Assembly (NCBI GenBank): GCA_944470555.2
Contig: OX104128.1
Span: 44,871,920-44,935,919 of the forward strand
Length of the DNA: 64,000 bases
Direction: 5' to 3'
DNA from: Heterobilharzia americana
Lineage: Eukaryota > Platyhelminthes > Trematoda > Strigeidida > Schistosomatidae
The notes beneath the pieces are model-generated. The model was not told the DNA's origin. It saw nothing but the letters and a program-made list of their open reading frames with translations, and did no database searches. Below are positions 60,001 through 63,110 of the stretch, in pieces. Made by a program: the position numbers and the translations under genes. Numbering within the stretch: the stretch's first letter is position 1; each line of letters begins with the position of its first letter.

Positions 60001-61398
60001 TTTATATCTAGCTTTTGGATTCCTGGTGAGTCATTAACTTACAATCGATTATTTGTTTCTTACTGAGCTCCCGCTTTATGCATCAAGATGGTTACTTCTT
60101 TCACTTGCATATTCTACACTTTGTTCTTCGGAAGAATAACTTGGTCACCATAAAAGTTGAGCAAATTGGATTAAAAAGTCATTGAAAAATTCATGTTAAG
60201 CGCAAGTACCATTGTGAACACTCACCGTACTTCGAAGTCATCTGACACAATACCAAGGTTAGGGATTAACCCATGTAACTGTCCTAACGGTTCATAACGT
60301 ATGCATATTCCCTCCTGGATTGGAATCTCACAATGCGACATCTACTACAGGTACTCAGTGGCAGACAAATTGAAGTGTCAATAGTAATAAGTCATAATAA
60401 CTTAATATTGTACTGAGATAAGACTAACAAAGCTATAGACCGATTATTCACATCCACGACAAAGTTTTAAAGGGAACTAAGCAACTACCTGTGTTTCTGC
60501 ATGCACAACCTTCTTTCGCACCTTGGCTTCCTGTTTCTGACCTACTGAAGTTGGTTTTTTATCTTTGCTTTTTTCCTGCTGTCTTTCAAAGTCCTCAATG
60601 TAGTCGTCATATATACTCCACTGGGTGATGTTAGCAGAAAAGTTTGCTCTTGGTGGTGGCTCTGTCATATTTCCCCTTTCCTAAAACGAAATTATTTCTG
60701 AATGATGCATACTCTATGAGGGTTGTTATATGTTTGAGTAGAACGCTCACAAAAGTTGAATTGGTTAGTCAATTTCTTTTGTGGCGACTGAATATCTCTT
60801 TCTTTAGTTCCAAAAACCACCTACATTCCTAAATAAAAATCATACTGTCAAAACTACCTCCTTGTTGTCTTCTTCTATTGAAGATTCTAATCATGTGAAA
60901 CAATAAAGTGGGTCGACCTACCCTCGAGTTGCAAAGTTCCATCTCTAGCCATTTGTCTCCTAGCTTCATCTGAATCTTTTGGTAACATGTGACCTTCATG
61001 CCAAAAGTGAATAGCCATTTGTTGTACTTGAGGTATTTGCTTGTACTGACCTTCCTGGAAAAAAAATTACAGTTAATCGCATGTATTCACCTTGAAGTTG
61101 AACCGAACAATGTTTTGCGGAGCATGAGGGTTAGTGGCAGTTAGAACCCGTGTAATCTCTTCTTTAAGTTCCTAAAACATTCGCACTGTAGTTTTGTCGA
61201 ACCTGTTCAGTAAGCTGAAGCTGATCTTCCGGTTTCAAAATGGAACGAACACCGTATTCATCTAGCTCTTCACGCATACCAAATTCTAATTCTTCTCCGT
61301 CCAGTTGGCTCTTCTTTTGTGGTTTCTTTGAAGCCTTTGAAAACAAATAAAGGGTAATCCCAATAAAGGCTTACTCGTCTTTTAAGTTCAAGTTTCAT
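9098..61398 (-). CDS. DNAI1: Dynein axonemal intermediate chain 1 (outer dynein arm), 13-exon gene spanning 52.3 kb
   Basis: WD-repeat intermediate chain of the outer dynein arm, which tethers dynein heavy chains to the axonemal doublet. In a fluke it is expected in sperm and larval cilia. Exons were placed by similarity to the DNAI1 family and by GT-AG phase: 61398-61375, 61334-61203, 61171-61091, 61054-60922, 60801-60713, 60680-60489, 56801-56555, 53411-53074, 52472-52385 (tentative, disrupted), 32667-32439, 19810-19578 (one-base frameshift), 16833-16782, 9178-9098. About 640 residues against about 700 in vertebrates. The N-terminal part carries the family blocks [32 protein letters not shown] and [11 protein letters not shown]; exons 7-12 hold the WD repeats. 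Intron sizes climb from 31-120 nt (introns 1-5) to 19.7 kb (intron 9). Introns are full of retroelements. The two problem exons leave open whether this allele is intact or the assembly has base errors. Confidence 0.95.
9179..10362 (-). other. Start of DNAI1 intron 12, mostly featureless
   Basis: AT-rich. The open frames at 9217-9513 and 9853-10101 (plus) have no recognisable similarity. Confidence 0.35.
10539..10750. repeat. Inverted-repeat element with core repeat C, inserted in the gag fossil
   Basis: Arms of about 42 bp (10539-10580 and 10710-10750) are near-complementary: TTATTGATATACTTGTAATT against the reverse complement of AATTACAAGCATATCAATAA. Interior core CTCCTATGCAGATGCCTCAA. An inverted stub of the Smalpha 3-prime end (GTGGCTAGCAGAGGAATCCA) lies at about 10672-10692. 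Confidence 0.62.
10785..10935 (+). repeat. Smalpha-like SINE, plus copy with deleted hammerhead
   Basis: Box-A-like GTAGCCTAGTGGATAACGC and box-B-like GAGGTTCAAGTCTC, then GAGTGCAGGTATATCCAG. The ribozyme region is shortened (AGAAAAGTCCTCTGCTAGCC). Confidence 0.65.
11420..12059. other. Intronic stretch without recognised features
   Basis: Nothing supported. Confidence 0.3.
12060..12560 (-). mobile_element. Decayed non-LTR fragment, probably family B
   Basis: CTTCCTACTTTCAACTACCATGTTG resembles TCTCCTACTTTTAACTGCCATGTCC at 37098 in family B. No continuous frame. Confidence 0.35.
13075..13215 (-). repeat. Smalpha-like SINE, minus copy
   Basis: The minus strand: box-B-like GAGTTCGAGTCCAG, then GCAGGTACATCC, a destroyed first core (ATCTAAAAG), TCCCAAATAGGATGAGAC and GCGCGTCCTGGATTCC. 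Confidence 0.65.
13248..13352. repeat. Small inverted-repeat element (family of core repeat C)
   Basis: Perfect 17-bp terminal inverted repeats TTGTTGTTTATTGATAC (13248-13264) and its complement (13336-13352). About 105 bp in all. Abuts an Smalpha copy. The terminal motif TTTATTGATA-CTTGTA also occurs at 10541-10561. Confidence 0.65.
13390..13800 (-). mobile_element. Penelope-like element, GIY-YIG endonuclease fragment
   Basis: The minus strand reads [20 protein letters not shown] around 13620-13560. The CxxxYIGQTxRKL pattern is the GIY-YIG nuclease of Penelope-like elements. Stops follow. The region up to 13800 continues as decayed sequence. Confidence 0.55.
14440..14720 (-). mobile_element. 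Decayed family B fragment (low confidence)
   Basis: TTGCCTTTCTTGCCTAGTAC parallels TACCTTTCTTGCCTAGTATC at 36980 in family B; the rest is heavily diverged. Confidence 0.3.
14721..16084. other. Intronic stretch without recognised features
   Basis: Nothing supported on either strand. Confidence 0.3.
16085..16530 (+). mobile_element. Non-LTR retrotransposon family B, C-terminal fragment
   Basis: [40 protein letters not shown] and [38 protein letters not shown], with stops and frameshifts between. This is the C-terminal end of the family at 36840-39969, here in the opposite orientation. Confidence 0.75.
16782..16833 (-). CDS. DNAI1: DNAI1 exon 12
   Basis: 52 nt: completes an Arg codon, then [17 protein letters not shown], matching the family [17 protein letters not shown]. 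Acceptor ATTTTAG, donor AAG/GTAAGC. Confidence 0.95.
17728..17875 (+). repeat. Smalpha-like SINE with the best-preserved hammerhead core
   Basis: tRNA-like head (TGTCTAATGGGTAACG), ACTGAGATGCAAGTGCATCC, then CTGAAGA (17818-17824, fits CUGANGA), GAAA (17839-17842) and GTC at 17848-17850. Stem II is degraded (wobble pairs only). The other copies in the window each lack one or both core boxes. Confidence 0.68.
17876..19297. other. Intronic stretch, otherwise featureless
   Basis: AT-rich; only the small hairpin at 18143 stands out. Confidence 0.3.
18143..18173. repeat. Perfect 12-bp-arm hairpin
   Basis: TATTCTCATAAA, seven-nt loop, TTTATGAGAATA. No context that assigns a role. Confidence 0.7.
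19298..19382 (-). repeat. Smalpha-like SINE, 3-prime part with hammerhead remnant
   Basis: The minus strand: AGGCAGGTACGTCAGG, CTGAGGA (core mutated), GTCCCAAATTGGAC, then GAGA for GAAA, and CGTGCGTCATGGATTCCACT. Same layout as the other Smalpha copies. Confidence 0.65.
19578..19810 (-). CDS. DNAI1: DNAI1 exon 11 (WD repeats), one-base frameshift
   Basis: Acceptor [24 protein letters not shown] then [20 protein letters not shown] and [10 protein letters not shown], followed in the next frame by [20 protein letters not shown] and [10 protein letters not shown], ending at CG/GTGAGT. Exon length is 233 nt; 234 is needed to join exons 10 and 12 in frame. So one base is missing, most likely at 19661-19668 where TGC and CAA meet. 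Confidence 0.93.
19834..19866. repeat. GT microsatellite followed by a 14-bp G run
   Basis: (TG)n at 19834-19852 then G at 19853-19866. On the minus strand this is a C run plus CA repeats, 22-55 nt upstream of the exon 11 acceptor of DNAI1. Confidence 0.93.
19868..21694. other. Intronic stretch without recognised features
   Basis: Open frames at 20180-20374 (minus) and 20387-20674 (plus) have no recognised domains. A short hairpin, ACTTAAGTATACC and GGTATGGTATACTTAAGT-like, lies near 20699-20727. Confidence 0.3.
21695..21960 (+). mobile_element. Solo LTR (same family as at 48115-48607)
   Basis: TAGTGGGTGCCGCTGATCAG, TATA-like GAATATAAGTAG, TATGTTGAGAGAGCGGAAG, and AAGATGTCAATAATAAACAT with an AATAAA signal near the 3-prime end. 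Colinear with the LTR pieces at 48115 (plus) and 48607 (minus). No internal retroelement sequence beside it. Confidence 0.6.
21961..23375. other. Intronic stretch without recognised features
   Basis: AT-rich. The overlapping open frames of 60-77 codons near 23200-23440 run into repeat P and are not genes. Confidence 0.3.
23376..23530. repeat. Palindromic MITE-like repeat P, copy A
   Basis: AACTTTAAAGGCCATCCTGG on the left pairs with CATTGGCCATTAAAGTTACT on the right. The middle carries ACAACCAATTAGG/CTGATTGGCTACTTC. Same family as copy B. Confidence 0.6.
23881..24020. repeat. Palindromic MITE-like repeat P, copy B
   Basis: TTTTAAAGGTCACTATAACA on the left pairs with TGCTATGGTGACCTTTAGAA on the right. 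AAGATAACCAGTTG on the left answers CCGGATTGGTTGTTTTAACA on the right. No coding capacity. Confidence 0.65.
24415..25126 (-). pseudogene. SR2-like copy 1: C-terminal domain
   Basis: 25126-24600 reads [58 protein letters not shown] and [12 protein letters not shown] further frameshift near 24590 leads to [20 protein letters not shown] and a stop at 24415. The order thumb / YLGS / LLYGSETW / IGHxLRR / TWRR is that of RTE C-terminal regions. Confidence 0.9.
25123..26650 (-). pseudogene. SR2-like copy 1: reverse transcriptase region
   Basis: 26650-25379 (423 codons) includes [60 protein letters not shown] and [20 protein letters not shown] (motif A with its aspartate). A frameshift near 25400 leads into 25428-25123 with [20 protein letters not shown] and [12 protein letters not shown]. 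The catalytic FADD box reads FAND: the first Asp codon is AAT (25219-25221). So even the corrected frame would lack a catalytic residue. Confidence 0.92.
26600..27579 (-). pseudogene. SR2-like copy 1: APE-type endonuclease region
   Basis: Two overlapping frames. 27579-27050 starts with a basic leader and gives [20 protein letters not shown] and [15 protein letters not shown]. After a frameshift near 27190-27050, 27200-26601 gives [42 protein letters not shown] and RGADVGSDH. These are the NVRT, ESRW, GDxN and SDH catalytic motifs of the endonuclease that nicks target DNA. All motifs are present despite the frameshift. Confidence 0.9.
27649..28487. other. Intronic stretch without recognised features
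   Basis: Nothing supported. Confidence 0.3.
28488..28622. repeat. Palindromic MITE-like repeat P, copy C
   Basis: Left half TGACCACTGTAGCAACTAGT pairs with right half AACGGTTACTAGGATGACCT around a centre near 28555. Confidence 0.55.
28636..28700. repeat. Palindromic MITE-like repeat P, half copy D
   Basis: Left half only: CAACTTTAAAGACCATCCTA, then GCAACTGTTGAGATAACCGA. Lies directly after copy C. Confidence 0.5.
29085..29159. repeat. Palindromic MITE-like repeat P, half copy E
   Basis: Right half only: AATTGGTTATCTTAGCAGTT, then GTTAGGGTGACCTTTAAAAT, the same order as the right half of copy B (23970-24015). Confidence 0.5.
29160..29285. repeat. Palindromic MITE-like repeat P, copy F
   Basis: Left half CTAATGTCCACCTTAGCAAT pairs imperfectly with right half GCTAATTGGTTATTTCAGTC and following bases around a centre near 29215. 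Confidence 0.5.
29286..29944. other. Intronic stretch without recognised features
   Basis: AT-rich; nothing supported. Confidence 0.3.
29945..30059 (+). repeat. Core repeat C, partial
   Basis: CTCGGATGCCTCGATATTG matches CAGATGCCTCAATATTG at 10630 and GAGGCCTCGATACTG at 46112. It abuts an Smalpha copy, as at the other loci. Confidence 0.45.
30060..30196 (-). repeat. Smalpha-like SINE, minus copy
   Basis: The minus strand holds an intact CTGATGA core (30104-30110) and a perfect stem II, GTCCC-AAAT-GGGAC. The next box reads AAAG in place of GAAA. 5-bp spacers of the original ribozyme (GCGTGCGTCC) follow. Part of an inverted SINE pair. Confidence 0.7.
30206..30371 (+). repeat. Smalpha-like SINE, plus copy
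   Basis: tRNA-like head (GATAGTCTGGTGGATAACGC, then TTCGAATCCTATTGGG). The hammerhead region follows: AGGCAGGTACATCCAG, a mutated first core (GGCAACGA for CUGAUGA), then AATAGGACGGAACGTG. Ends CCACTGCTAGCC. It lies head to head with the minus copy at 30060-30196. Confidence 0.7.
30618..30689 (-). repeat. tRNA-derived head (SINE-like)
   Basis: The minus strand carries GTAGCTCAGTCGGTAGAGCA (a near-perfect box A) and GATTCGAATCCC (box B). The anticodon and T stems do not form, so I call it tRNA-derived repeat rather than a tRNA gene. Confidence 0.6.
31390..31960 (+). mobile_element. Penelope-like element RT fragment
   Basis: [18 protein letters not shown] is the GSPxSxxxADI motif of Penelope RT. 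It is followed by a YADD-type box [10 protein letters not shown] and [20 protein letters not shown], matching the IQFTxExExxxxLxFLD motif. Stops separate the pieces, so it is a fossil. Confidence 0.7.
32077..32240 (+). repeat. tRNA-derived SINE with hammerhead-like tail (family 2)
   Basis: Head with box-A-like ATAGCTCAGTTGTAACG and box-B-like GGGTTTGAATCTA. The T arm cannot pair, so it is not a working tRNA. Downstream, CTGACGA (32183-32189, fits the CUGANGA core) precedes a perfect 5-bp hairpin GTGCT-ACAA-AGCAC (32190-32203) and a GTC at 32213-32215. The second core box that should read GAAA is CATA, so cleavage activity is doubtful. Confidence 0.5.
32439..32667 (-). CDS. DNAI1: DNAI1 exon 10 (WD repeat)
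   Basis: [20 protein letters not shown] then [40 protein letters not shown] and [14 protein letters not shown]. Near-canonical DNAI1 blades ending WDH. The acceptor GATAG is preceded by a strong pyrimidine tract; the donor is AG/GTAAGT, phase 2. Confidence 0.96.
33036..33076. repeat. TA microsatellite
   Basis: About 41 bp of uninterrupted (TA)n. Confidence 0.95.
33310..34224 (-). mobile_element. SR2-like RTE element, copy 3 (3-prime half only)
   Basis: The minus strand covers the RT C-terminal half and the region after it; a TAA-rich tail lies near 33300-33330. It is nearly identical to copy 2 (4939-5802) apart from triplet-repeat length (GGA/GAG run at 33593-33616). Near the 3-prime end, sequence corresponding to 4520-4938 of copy 2 is missing. 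The 5-prime half is replaced by repeat X. Confidence 0.82.
34225..35030. repeat. Unknown interspersed repeat X, copy A, fused to SR2-like copy 3
   Basis: Follows SR2-like sequence directly at CCTCGAAATC. Colinear with 50515-51370. A 45-bp stub of the same repeat at the same junction is present in SR2-like copy 2 (5803-5848). Function and class unknown. Confidence 0.6.
35147..35448 (+). repeat. Possible solo LTR
   Basis: Starts TGTAGTGCACC, has a TATA-like TATAAATA at about 35174 and ATTAAATA near its end, and closes with ACACTGCA. No clear target duplication. A GC-richer hairpin (AGCCTGCCTCCGGATGC pairing with GCATCCGAGCAGGCT) lies in its middle. Confidence 0.35.
35449..36839. other. Intronic stretch without recognised features
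   Basis: A 65-codon hydrophobic open frame at 35976-36173 (plus) has no support as a gene. Confidence 0.3.
36840..39968 (-). mobile_element. Non-LTR retrotransposon family B (RTE/CR1-like), long but decayed
   Basis: Minus strand, 5-prime to 3-prime. A proline-rich N-terminal region (39969-39700) leads into [14 protein letters not shown] and [16 protein letters not shown] (39600-39460), the start of an APE-type endonuclease. Further endonuclease and linker pieces follow to about 38600. The RT includes [18 protein letters not shown] (YADD at 37454-37465), with [16 protein letters not shown] after it. A C-terminal block at 37090-36870 corresponds to the [14 protein letters not shown] region. 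Several frameshifts and stops. The YADD box survives, but the element as a whole cannot be translated. Confidence 0.8.
39969..41119 (-). repeat. Left arm of 1151-bp inverted repeat
   Basis: Partner of 49229-50379 with 8.1 kb between. Here the arm is contiguous with the body of the family B non-LTR element on its outer side, so it looks like that element's 5-prime region. The inner end is at 41119 (GTAAGTTGGGGT versus the partner's reverse complement GTAAGTTAGGGT). Confidence 0.92.
41120..42532. other. Intronic stretch between the inverted arms without recognised features
   Basis: AT-rich; nothing supported. Confidence 0.3.
42533..42552. repeat. GT microsatellite
   Basis: Short (GT)n run of about 20 bp. 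Confidence 0.9.
42627..43289 (-). mobile_element. SR2-like RTE element, copy 4, 5-prime truncated
   Basis: Minus-strand 3-prime end of the element with a TAA-rich tail, cut off at its 5-prime side within the region upstream of the C-terminal domain. Flanked by TAAACTTTTCTT (42615-42626 and 43290-43301). 5-prime truncation plus target duplication is the normal result of target-primed reverse transcription. The 5-prime part (43080-43250) is almost identical to copies 2 and 3. Confidence 0.88.
43302..44639. other. Intronic stretch without recognised features
   Basis: AT-rich. The only open frame of any length (44324-44536, plus, 70 codons, basic) is unassigned. Confidence 0.3.
44640..45180 (-). 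mobile_element. Strongly decayed non-LTR fragment, probably family B
   Basis: Short blocks such as TTTCACAGCCATAAAGTAGA parallel the RT-to-C-terminal segment of family B at 37120-37160. No continuous frame. An open frame at 44324-44536 (plus) next to it has no identified domain. Confidence 0.3.
45181..46029. other. Intronic stretch without recognised features
   Basis: Nothing supported on either strand. Confidence 0.3.
46030..46200 (+). repeat. Core repeat C plus Smalpha hammerhead remnant
   Basis: TTTGACCTCTGTTG and GCTCATATGCTGAGGCCTCG match the repeat core at 10595-10650 and 29985-30035. It is followed at about 46175-46197 by GTCCTTAACTAGGACGAAAC, the stem II and GAAA box of an Smalpha-type hammerhead. 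Confidence 0.55.
46201..47329. other. Intronic stretch without recognised features
   Basis: AT-rich. It may include unrecognisably decayed upstream gypsy sequence before the RNase H remnant. Confidence 0.3.
48115..48607. mobile_element. Composite insertion: LTR fragment / histone H3 fragment / inverted LTR
   Basis: The left part (48115-about 48225) is the first about 110 bp of an LTR in plus orientation (TGTAGTGGGCG, later GGATATAAGTAG). The right part (about 48350-48607) is a longer copy of the same LTR in minus orientation, with AATAAA. Between them, on the minus strand, lies a histone H3 fragment. The unit is flanked by ATAC on both sides (48111-48114, 48608-48611), consistent with a 4-bp target duplication in the gypsy integrase. 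Confidence 0.65.
48246..48326 (-). pseudogene. Histone H3 N-terminal fragment (pseudogene)
   Basis: The minus strand from ATG at 48326 reads [12 protein letters not shown], stop, GKALRK, stop, LVTNAAR. It is colinear with the H3 tail ([20 protein letters not shown]) through the AAR near residue 26. The two stops replace Gly12 (TGA) and Gln19 (TAG) codons, and several substitutions are present. Similarity ends at about 48246, next to the left LTR piece. Intronless and truncated; not functional. Confidence 0.8.
49229..50379 (+). repeat. Right arm of 1151-bp inverted repeat
   Basis: Reverse complement of 39969-41119; paired positions sum to 90348. A 94-residue open frame (49842-49558 minus; 40506-40790 plus) is identical in both arms, including the trinucleotide-rich tract near 49520. 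The outer about 190 bp corresponds to the start of the family B non-LTR coding region (MENAKGF). No other domain recognised. Confidence 0.92.
50381..50450 (+). repeat. Diverged second copy of arm sequence just outside the right inverted arm
   Basis: GATTAGTACTACATATAATA and the following bases parallel 49709-49775 inside the arm (GATTAGTACTTCACACAATA) at clearly lower identity. So an older copy of the same repeat abuts the young one. Confidence 0.5.
50515..51370. repeat. Unknown interspersed repeat X, copy B
   Basis: Matches 34225-35030 along its length, diverged by substitutions and small gaps. Shared blocks include CCTCGAAATCATAGG, ACTTTGCCTGAGTCCCA/GCCCCA, AGTAATCTTGACC/ATTAATCTTGATC and the CACAAGACAGT block. 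No coding capacity recognised on either strand. Confidence 0.6.
51371..52384. other. Intronic stretch without recognised features
   Basis: A plus-strand open frame at 51779-52033 shows no domain. Nothing else supported. Confidence 0.3.
52385..52472 (-). pseudogene. DNAI1: DNAI1 exon 9, tentative and frame-disrupted
   Basis: An acceptor ATTACAG and a CCT/GTGACA donor bound 88 nt, a length that fits the phases of exons 8 and 10. The middle reads [18 protein letters not shown], resembling the family segment ending LHPV just before CGTAFDF. In the frame fixed by the flanking exons, however, there are stops (TAA, TGA). The expected HxxVDLNL-like start lies in a different frame from the end. Either several single-base losses (assembly errors or real decay) or the true exon lies elsewhere. 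Confidence 0.4.
53074..53411 (-). CDS. DNAI1: DNAI1 exon 8 (WD repeats)
   Basis: Completes a Tyr codon across the junction ([11 protein letters not shown]). Then [60 protein letters not shown] and [18 protein letters not shown], ending at AAA/GTAAGT in phase 0. Two propeller blades with the GKHxDPVW signature of DNAI1. Confidence 0.96.
53412..56554 (-). other. DNAI1 intron 7 (3.1 kb)
   Basis: Holds a plus-strand reverse-transcriptase fragment at about 53590-54330. The rest is AT-rich with nothing recognised. Confidence 0.6.
53590..54330 (+). mobile_element. Non-LTR retrotransposon RT fragment (Jockey/CR1-like), third family
   Basis: Plus-strand translation contains the catalytic [20 protein letters not shown], then a long open stretch (53626-53931) with [20 protein letters not shown]. 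In another frame follow [20 protein letters not shown] and [15 protein letters not shown]. This order (ADD box, thumb, C-terminal HCSPxxFPGLL) is typical of such elements. It is frameshifted and truncated at both ends. It lies antisense to DNAI1. Confidence 0.75.
56555..56801 (-). CDS. DNAI1: DNAI1 exon 7
   Basis: [20 protein letters not shown] then [46 protein letters not shown]. This is the linker before the beta-propeller and its first blade. Acceptor TTTTAG, donor T/GTAAGTT; ends in phase 1. Confidence 0.95.
56802..60488 (-). other. DNAI1 intron 6 (3.7 kb)
   Basis: Contains a decayed non-LTR fragment at about 57890-58790. The rest is AT-rich; a plus-strand open frame at 58794-59060 has no recognisable similarity. 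Confidence 0.6.
57890..58790 (-). mobile_element. Non-LTR retrotransposon family B, 3-prime part, decayed
   Basis: The minus strand matches the family seen at 36840-39969: the region around 58090-58000 parallels the [15 protein letters not shown]-terminal block, and 58450-58520 encodes [12 protein letters not shown], the RT catalytic box with FIDD. Many stops and frameshifts. Confidence 0.6.
60489..60680 (-). CDS. DNAI1: DNAI1 exon 6
   Basis: 64 codons, [20 protein letters not shown] then [19 protein letters not shown] and a lysine-rich charged tail ending HAETQ at a CAG/GTAGTT donor. Corresponds to the family CQTEPPPRTNFSA region before the WD repeats. Confidence 0.93.
60713..60801 (-). CDS. 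DNAI1: DNAI1 exon 5
   Basis: Reads [17 protein letters not shown] then [13 protein letters not shown], matching the family LTNQFNFSERASQTYNNP block. The acceptor (AACTAAAG, 60802-60803) was chosen because it alone restores the phase left by exon 4. A 32-nt intron follows (60681-60712). Confidence 0.85.
60922..61054 (-). CDS. DNAI1: DNAI1 exon 4
   Basis: Begins [18 protein letters not shown], then [17 protein letters not shown]. Ends in phase 1 at a GTAGGT donor. A 120-nt intron follows. Confidence 0.92.
61091..61171 (-). CDS. DNAI1: DNAI1 exon 3
   Basis: 27 codons, [20 protein letters not shown] then IVRFNFK; very close to the DNAI1 signature. Phase 0 at both ends. A 36-nt intron follows (61055-61090). 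Confidence 0.93.
61203..61334 (-). CDS. DNAI1: DNAI1 exon 2
   Basis: 44 codons, phase 0 at both ends. Acceptor GTTTTCAAAG, donor CAG/GTTCGA. Contains [13 protein letters not shown], the family DQLELT block. Followed by a 31-nt intron (61172-61202). Confidence 0.88.
61375..61398 (-). CDS. DNAI1: DNAI1 exon 1 (start codon)
   Basis: ATG at 61398-61396, then MKLELKRR, ending at a GTAAGC donor in phase 0. Chosen as the start because it is the first ATG upstream in frame and the family has a short variable N terminus. A splice-acceptor-like TTTCAG lies seven nt upstream of the ATG. Confidence 0.75.
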
Positions 61399-62470
61399 GA
61401 TGTTACTGAAACGTAAGTTGTGCGAAGGTTAAGTGAGGTGTGCCATGGTAACTTTTTTTGTGAATGACTTAAAGTAATATTAACTTGGACCTGACCAAAA
61501 ATCTCAAGTGTTATTCTGAGACCATCAGCCACTATTTATTGATAAATTAATGTAACCGTTTGTCGTAGACATTTTGTTTCCACTAGTTAACAACGTCCTG
61601 GAAGAATTTGAGCGCTGAATACGATTTATTCACTATCTGCTGTTTATGTCACAGCTTCTTCACTACAAGATTCGGATTTTCATTAAGAATCCATTCAAAA
61701 CACTCTTGTTTTGATTTGCTAAGCATGCTGGATCATACTCAAACCCACTTATTTTATGATCAGCAGTTTTCGCTATCGTATAACATCTCTGAGTAAGATG
61801 ACTCCCACATTCCAACTTGGTGATCTAAGTAACTGTGATCAGATCGATGCTCAGATTTGTAGATGAAGGTTAGGTTGCTGTGACCTTATAATAATCTTCT
61901 TTCTATCAGCACCTGCGCTTATCCAGTCCACTCTTGGATGAGCCAAATGGTGGTGCAACACCACCTCTTCTAAGAGCCTGTACTAGGATCCGACTACTCA
62001 GTGCGAAAACGAGAGCTATATGGAGACTAAATTTGTCTGAAGATTTTTAACTGACCTGCTGTGCACTCTGAGGTCTTCCAGTCGGATCAAAAAGAGAAGC
62101 AAAGACAGTTCAAGCTTGAAGTCGCCTTTTAAAAGCCGGAAGGTCTCAGTCACCTTTCAGGTGTGAATATTTTGCGTAGTTTTATGGTTTGGATGCGGCT
62201 ACGAATGGCCATAAGGCGGAGGACGTAGGTCACGGGTTCCGGGAGACGCACCGCGGAATATCCGAACAACCTAGAGCCTCCGGGTTGCAACCAGTCAACA
62301 GTGCGCTGTGACCCACGAGTCACGACTTACCGTAGAGGTCGCAGGGAACTCAGGACTACGACTTGCTGCACTTCTGTCCCCATTGACCTCCAGGGGATGG
62401 CTGGCAACTGACCTTTAACATTTTTCTTCCACCAACGAGGAAATACCTGGCACATGTAAATAAGCTCTCA
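61399..62470. other. Upstream region of DNAI1
   Basis: Probable promoter side. No TATA box I would defend. A GC-richer segment from 62150 on looks like decayed repeat. Confidence 0.35.
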
Positions 62471-62479
62471 GCGATTTCG

Positions 62480-63110
62480 AAGTTTTCCATTTTCACGAGA
62501 GTTTTTTTTAGCAGAGTGCCCTGTCAAAGCCCTTGCTAAAGTCTACAACAACAAAACCCACGCGTATCCTATCGTCGTTAGACTTAAGCCAACTTTTGCT
62601 GTATGTGAGTTTCGTCAATTGGTAGGAGCTTTTTGGAAGCCACGTGGCAAGTGAGCTGATGCAGTGTTTCTTTCTAAGTGAACTGCAGAGGCTTTTTTGA
62701 CTACCTCTCCTAAGCTTTTTATTACGGCGCTAATCAAGCTTATCGGTACGCAATTCAATGAGCACTACCAAGAAGCCTTCCTGCGTATAGGTGTGACCGC
62801 GGGATCCTTTGGGCGTAGCCAGTCCGGTCCCACCAATTTGTCGGGATCCATAGCACATGTCGCCCTGAGGGCACCACTGCATAGTACTTCCTAGGAGTTT
62901 ATTCTGCTGGATGTCGAAGGTTCCTGAGTACAGAACTCGACGAAGCTCCCAACGGCGGCCCATACTTCGTCCTCCTCCTCTTTCGCTAACGAGTAATTCT
63001 CTGTCTGTCCTATTGGACCGGAATGCCACGGTGCATTTTTTCTACAGTTTATACAGGAAAATAGCCTCTCCAAGTGTTTTATTGTAGACAGAGGAGGATG
63101 CGGTTCACCG
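62480..63110 (-). mobile_element. Decayed non-LTR reverse-transcriptase fragment (fourth family)
   Basis: The minus strand includes YRxISLISAVIKSLGEVVKK (about 62755-62690), comparable to the RPISLxSxxxKxxExxxxx segment of RT, and VVDFSKGFDRA (about 62555-62520), RT motif A. Upstream (63073-62800) are acidic linker-like frames EEEDEVWAAVGSFVEFCTQE. Frames change several times. Confidence 0.55.

Noticed and set aside
60713..60820. Exon 5 of DNAI1 starting at GTG after ATGTAG (60820)
   Set aside because: That start would be phase 0, but exon 4 ends in phase 1; the acceptor at 60802-60803 restores the frame.
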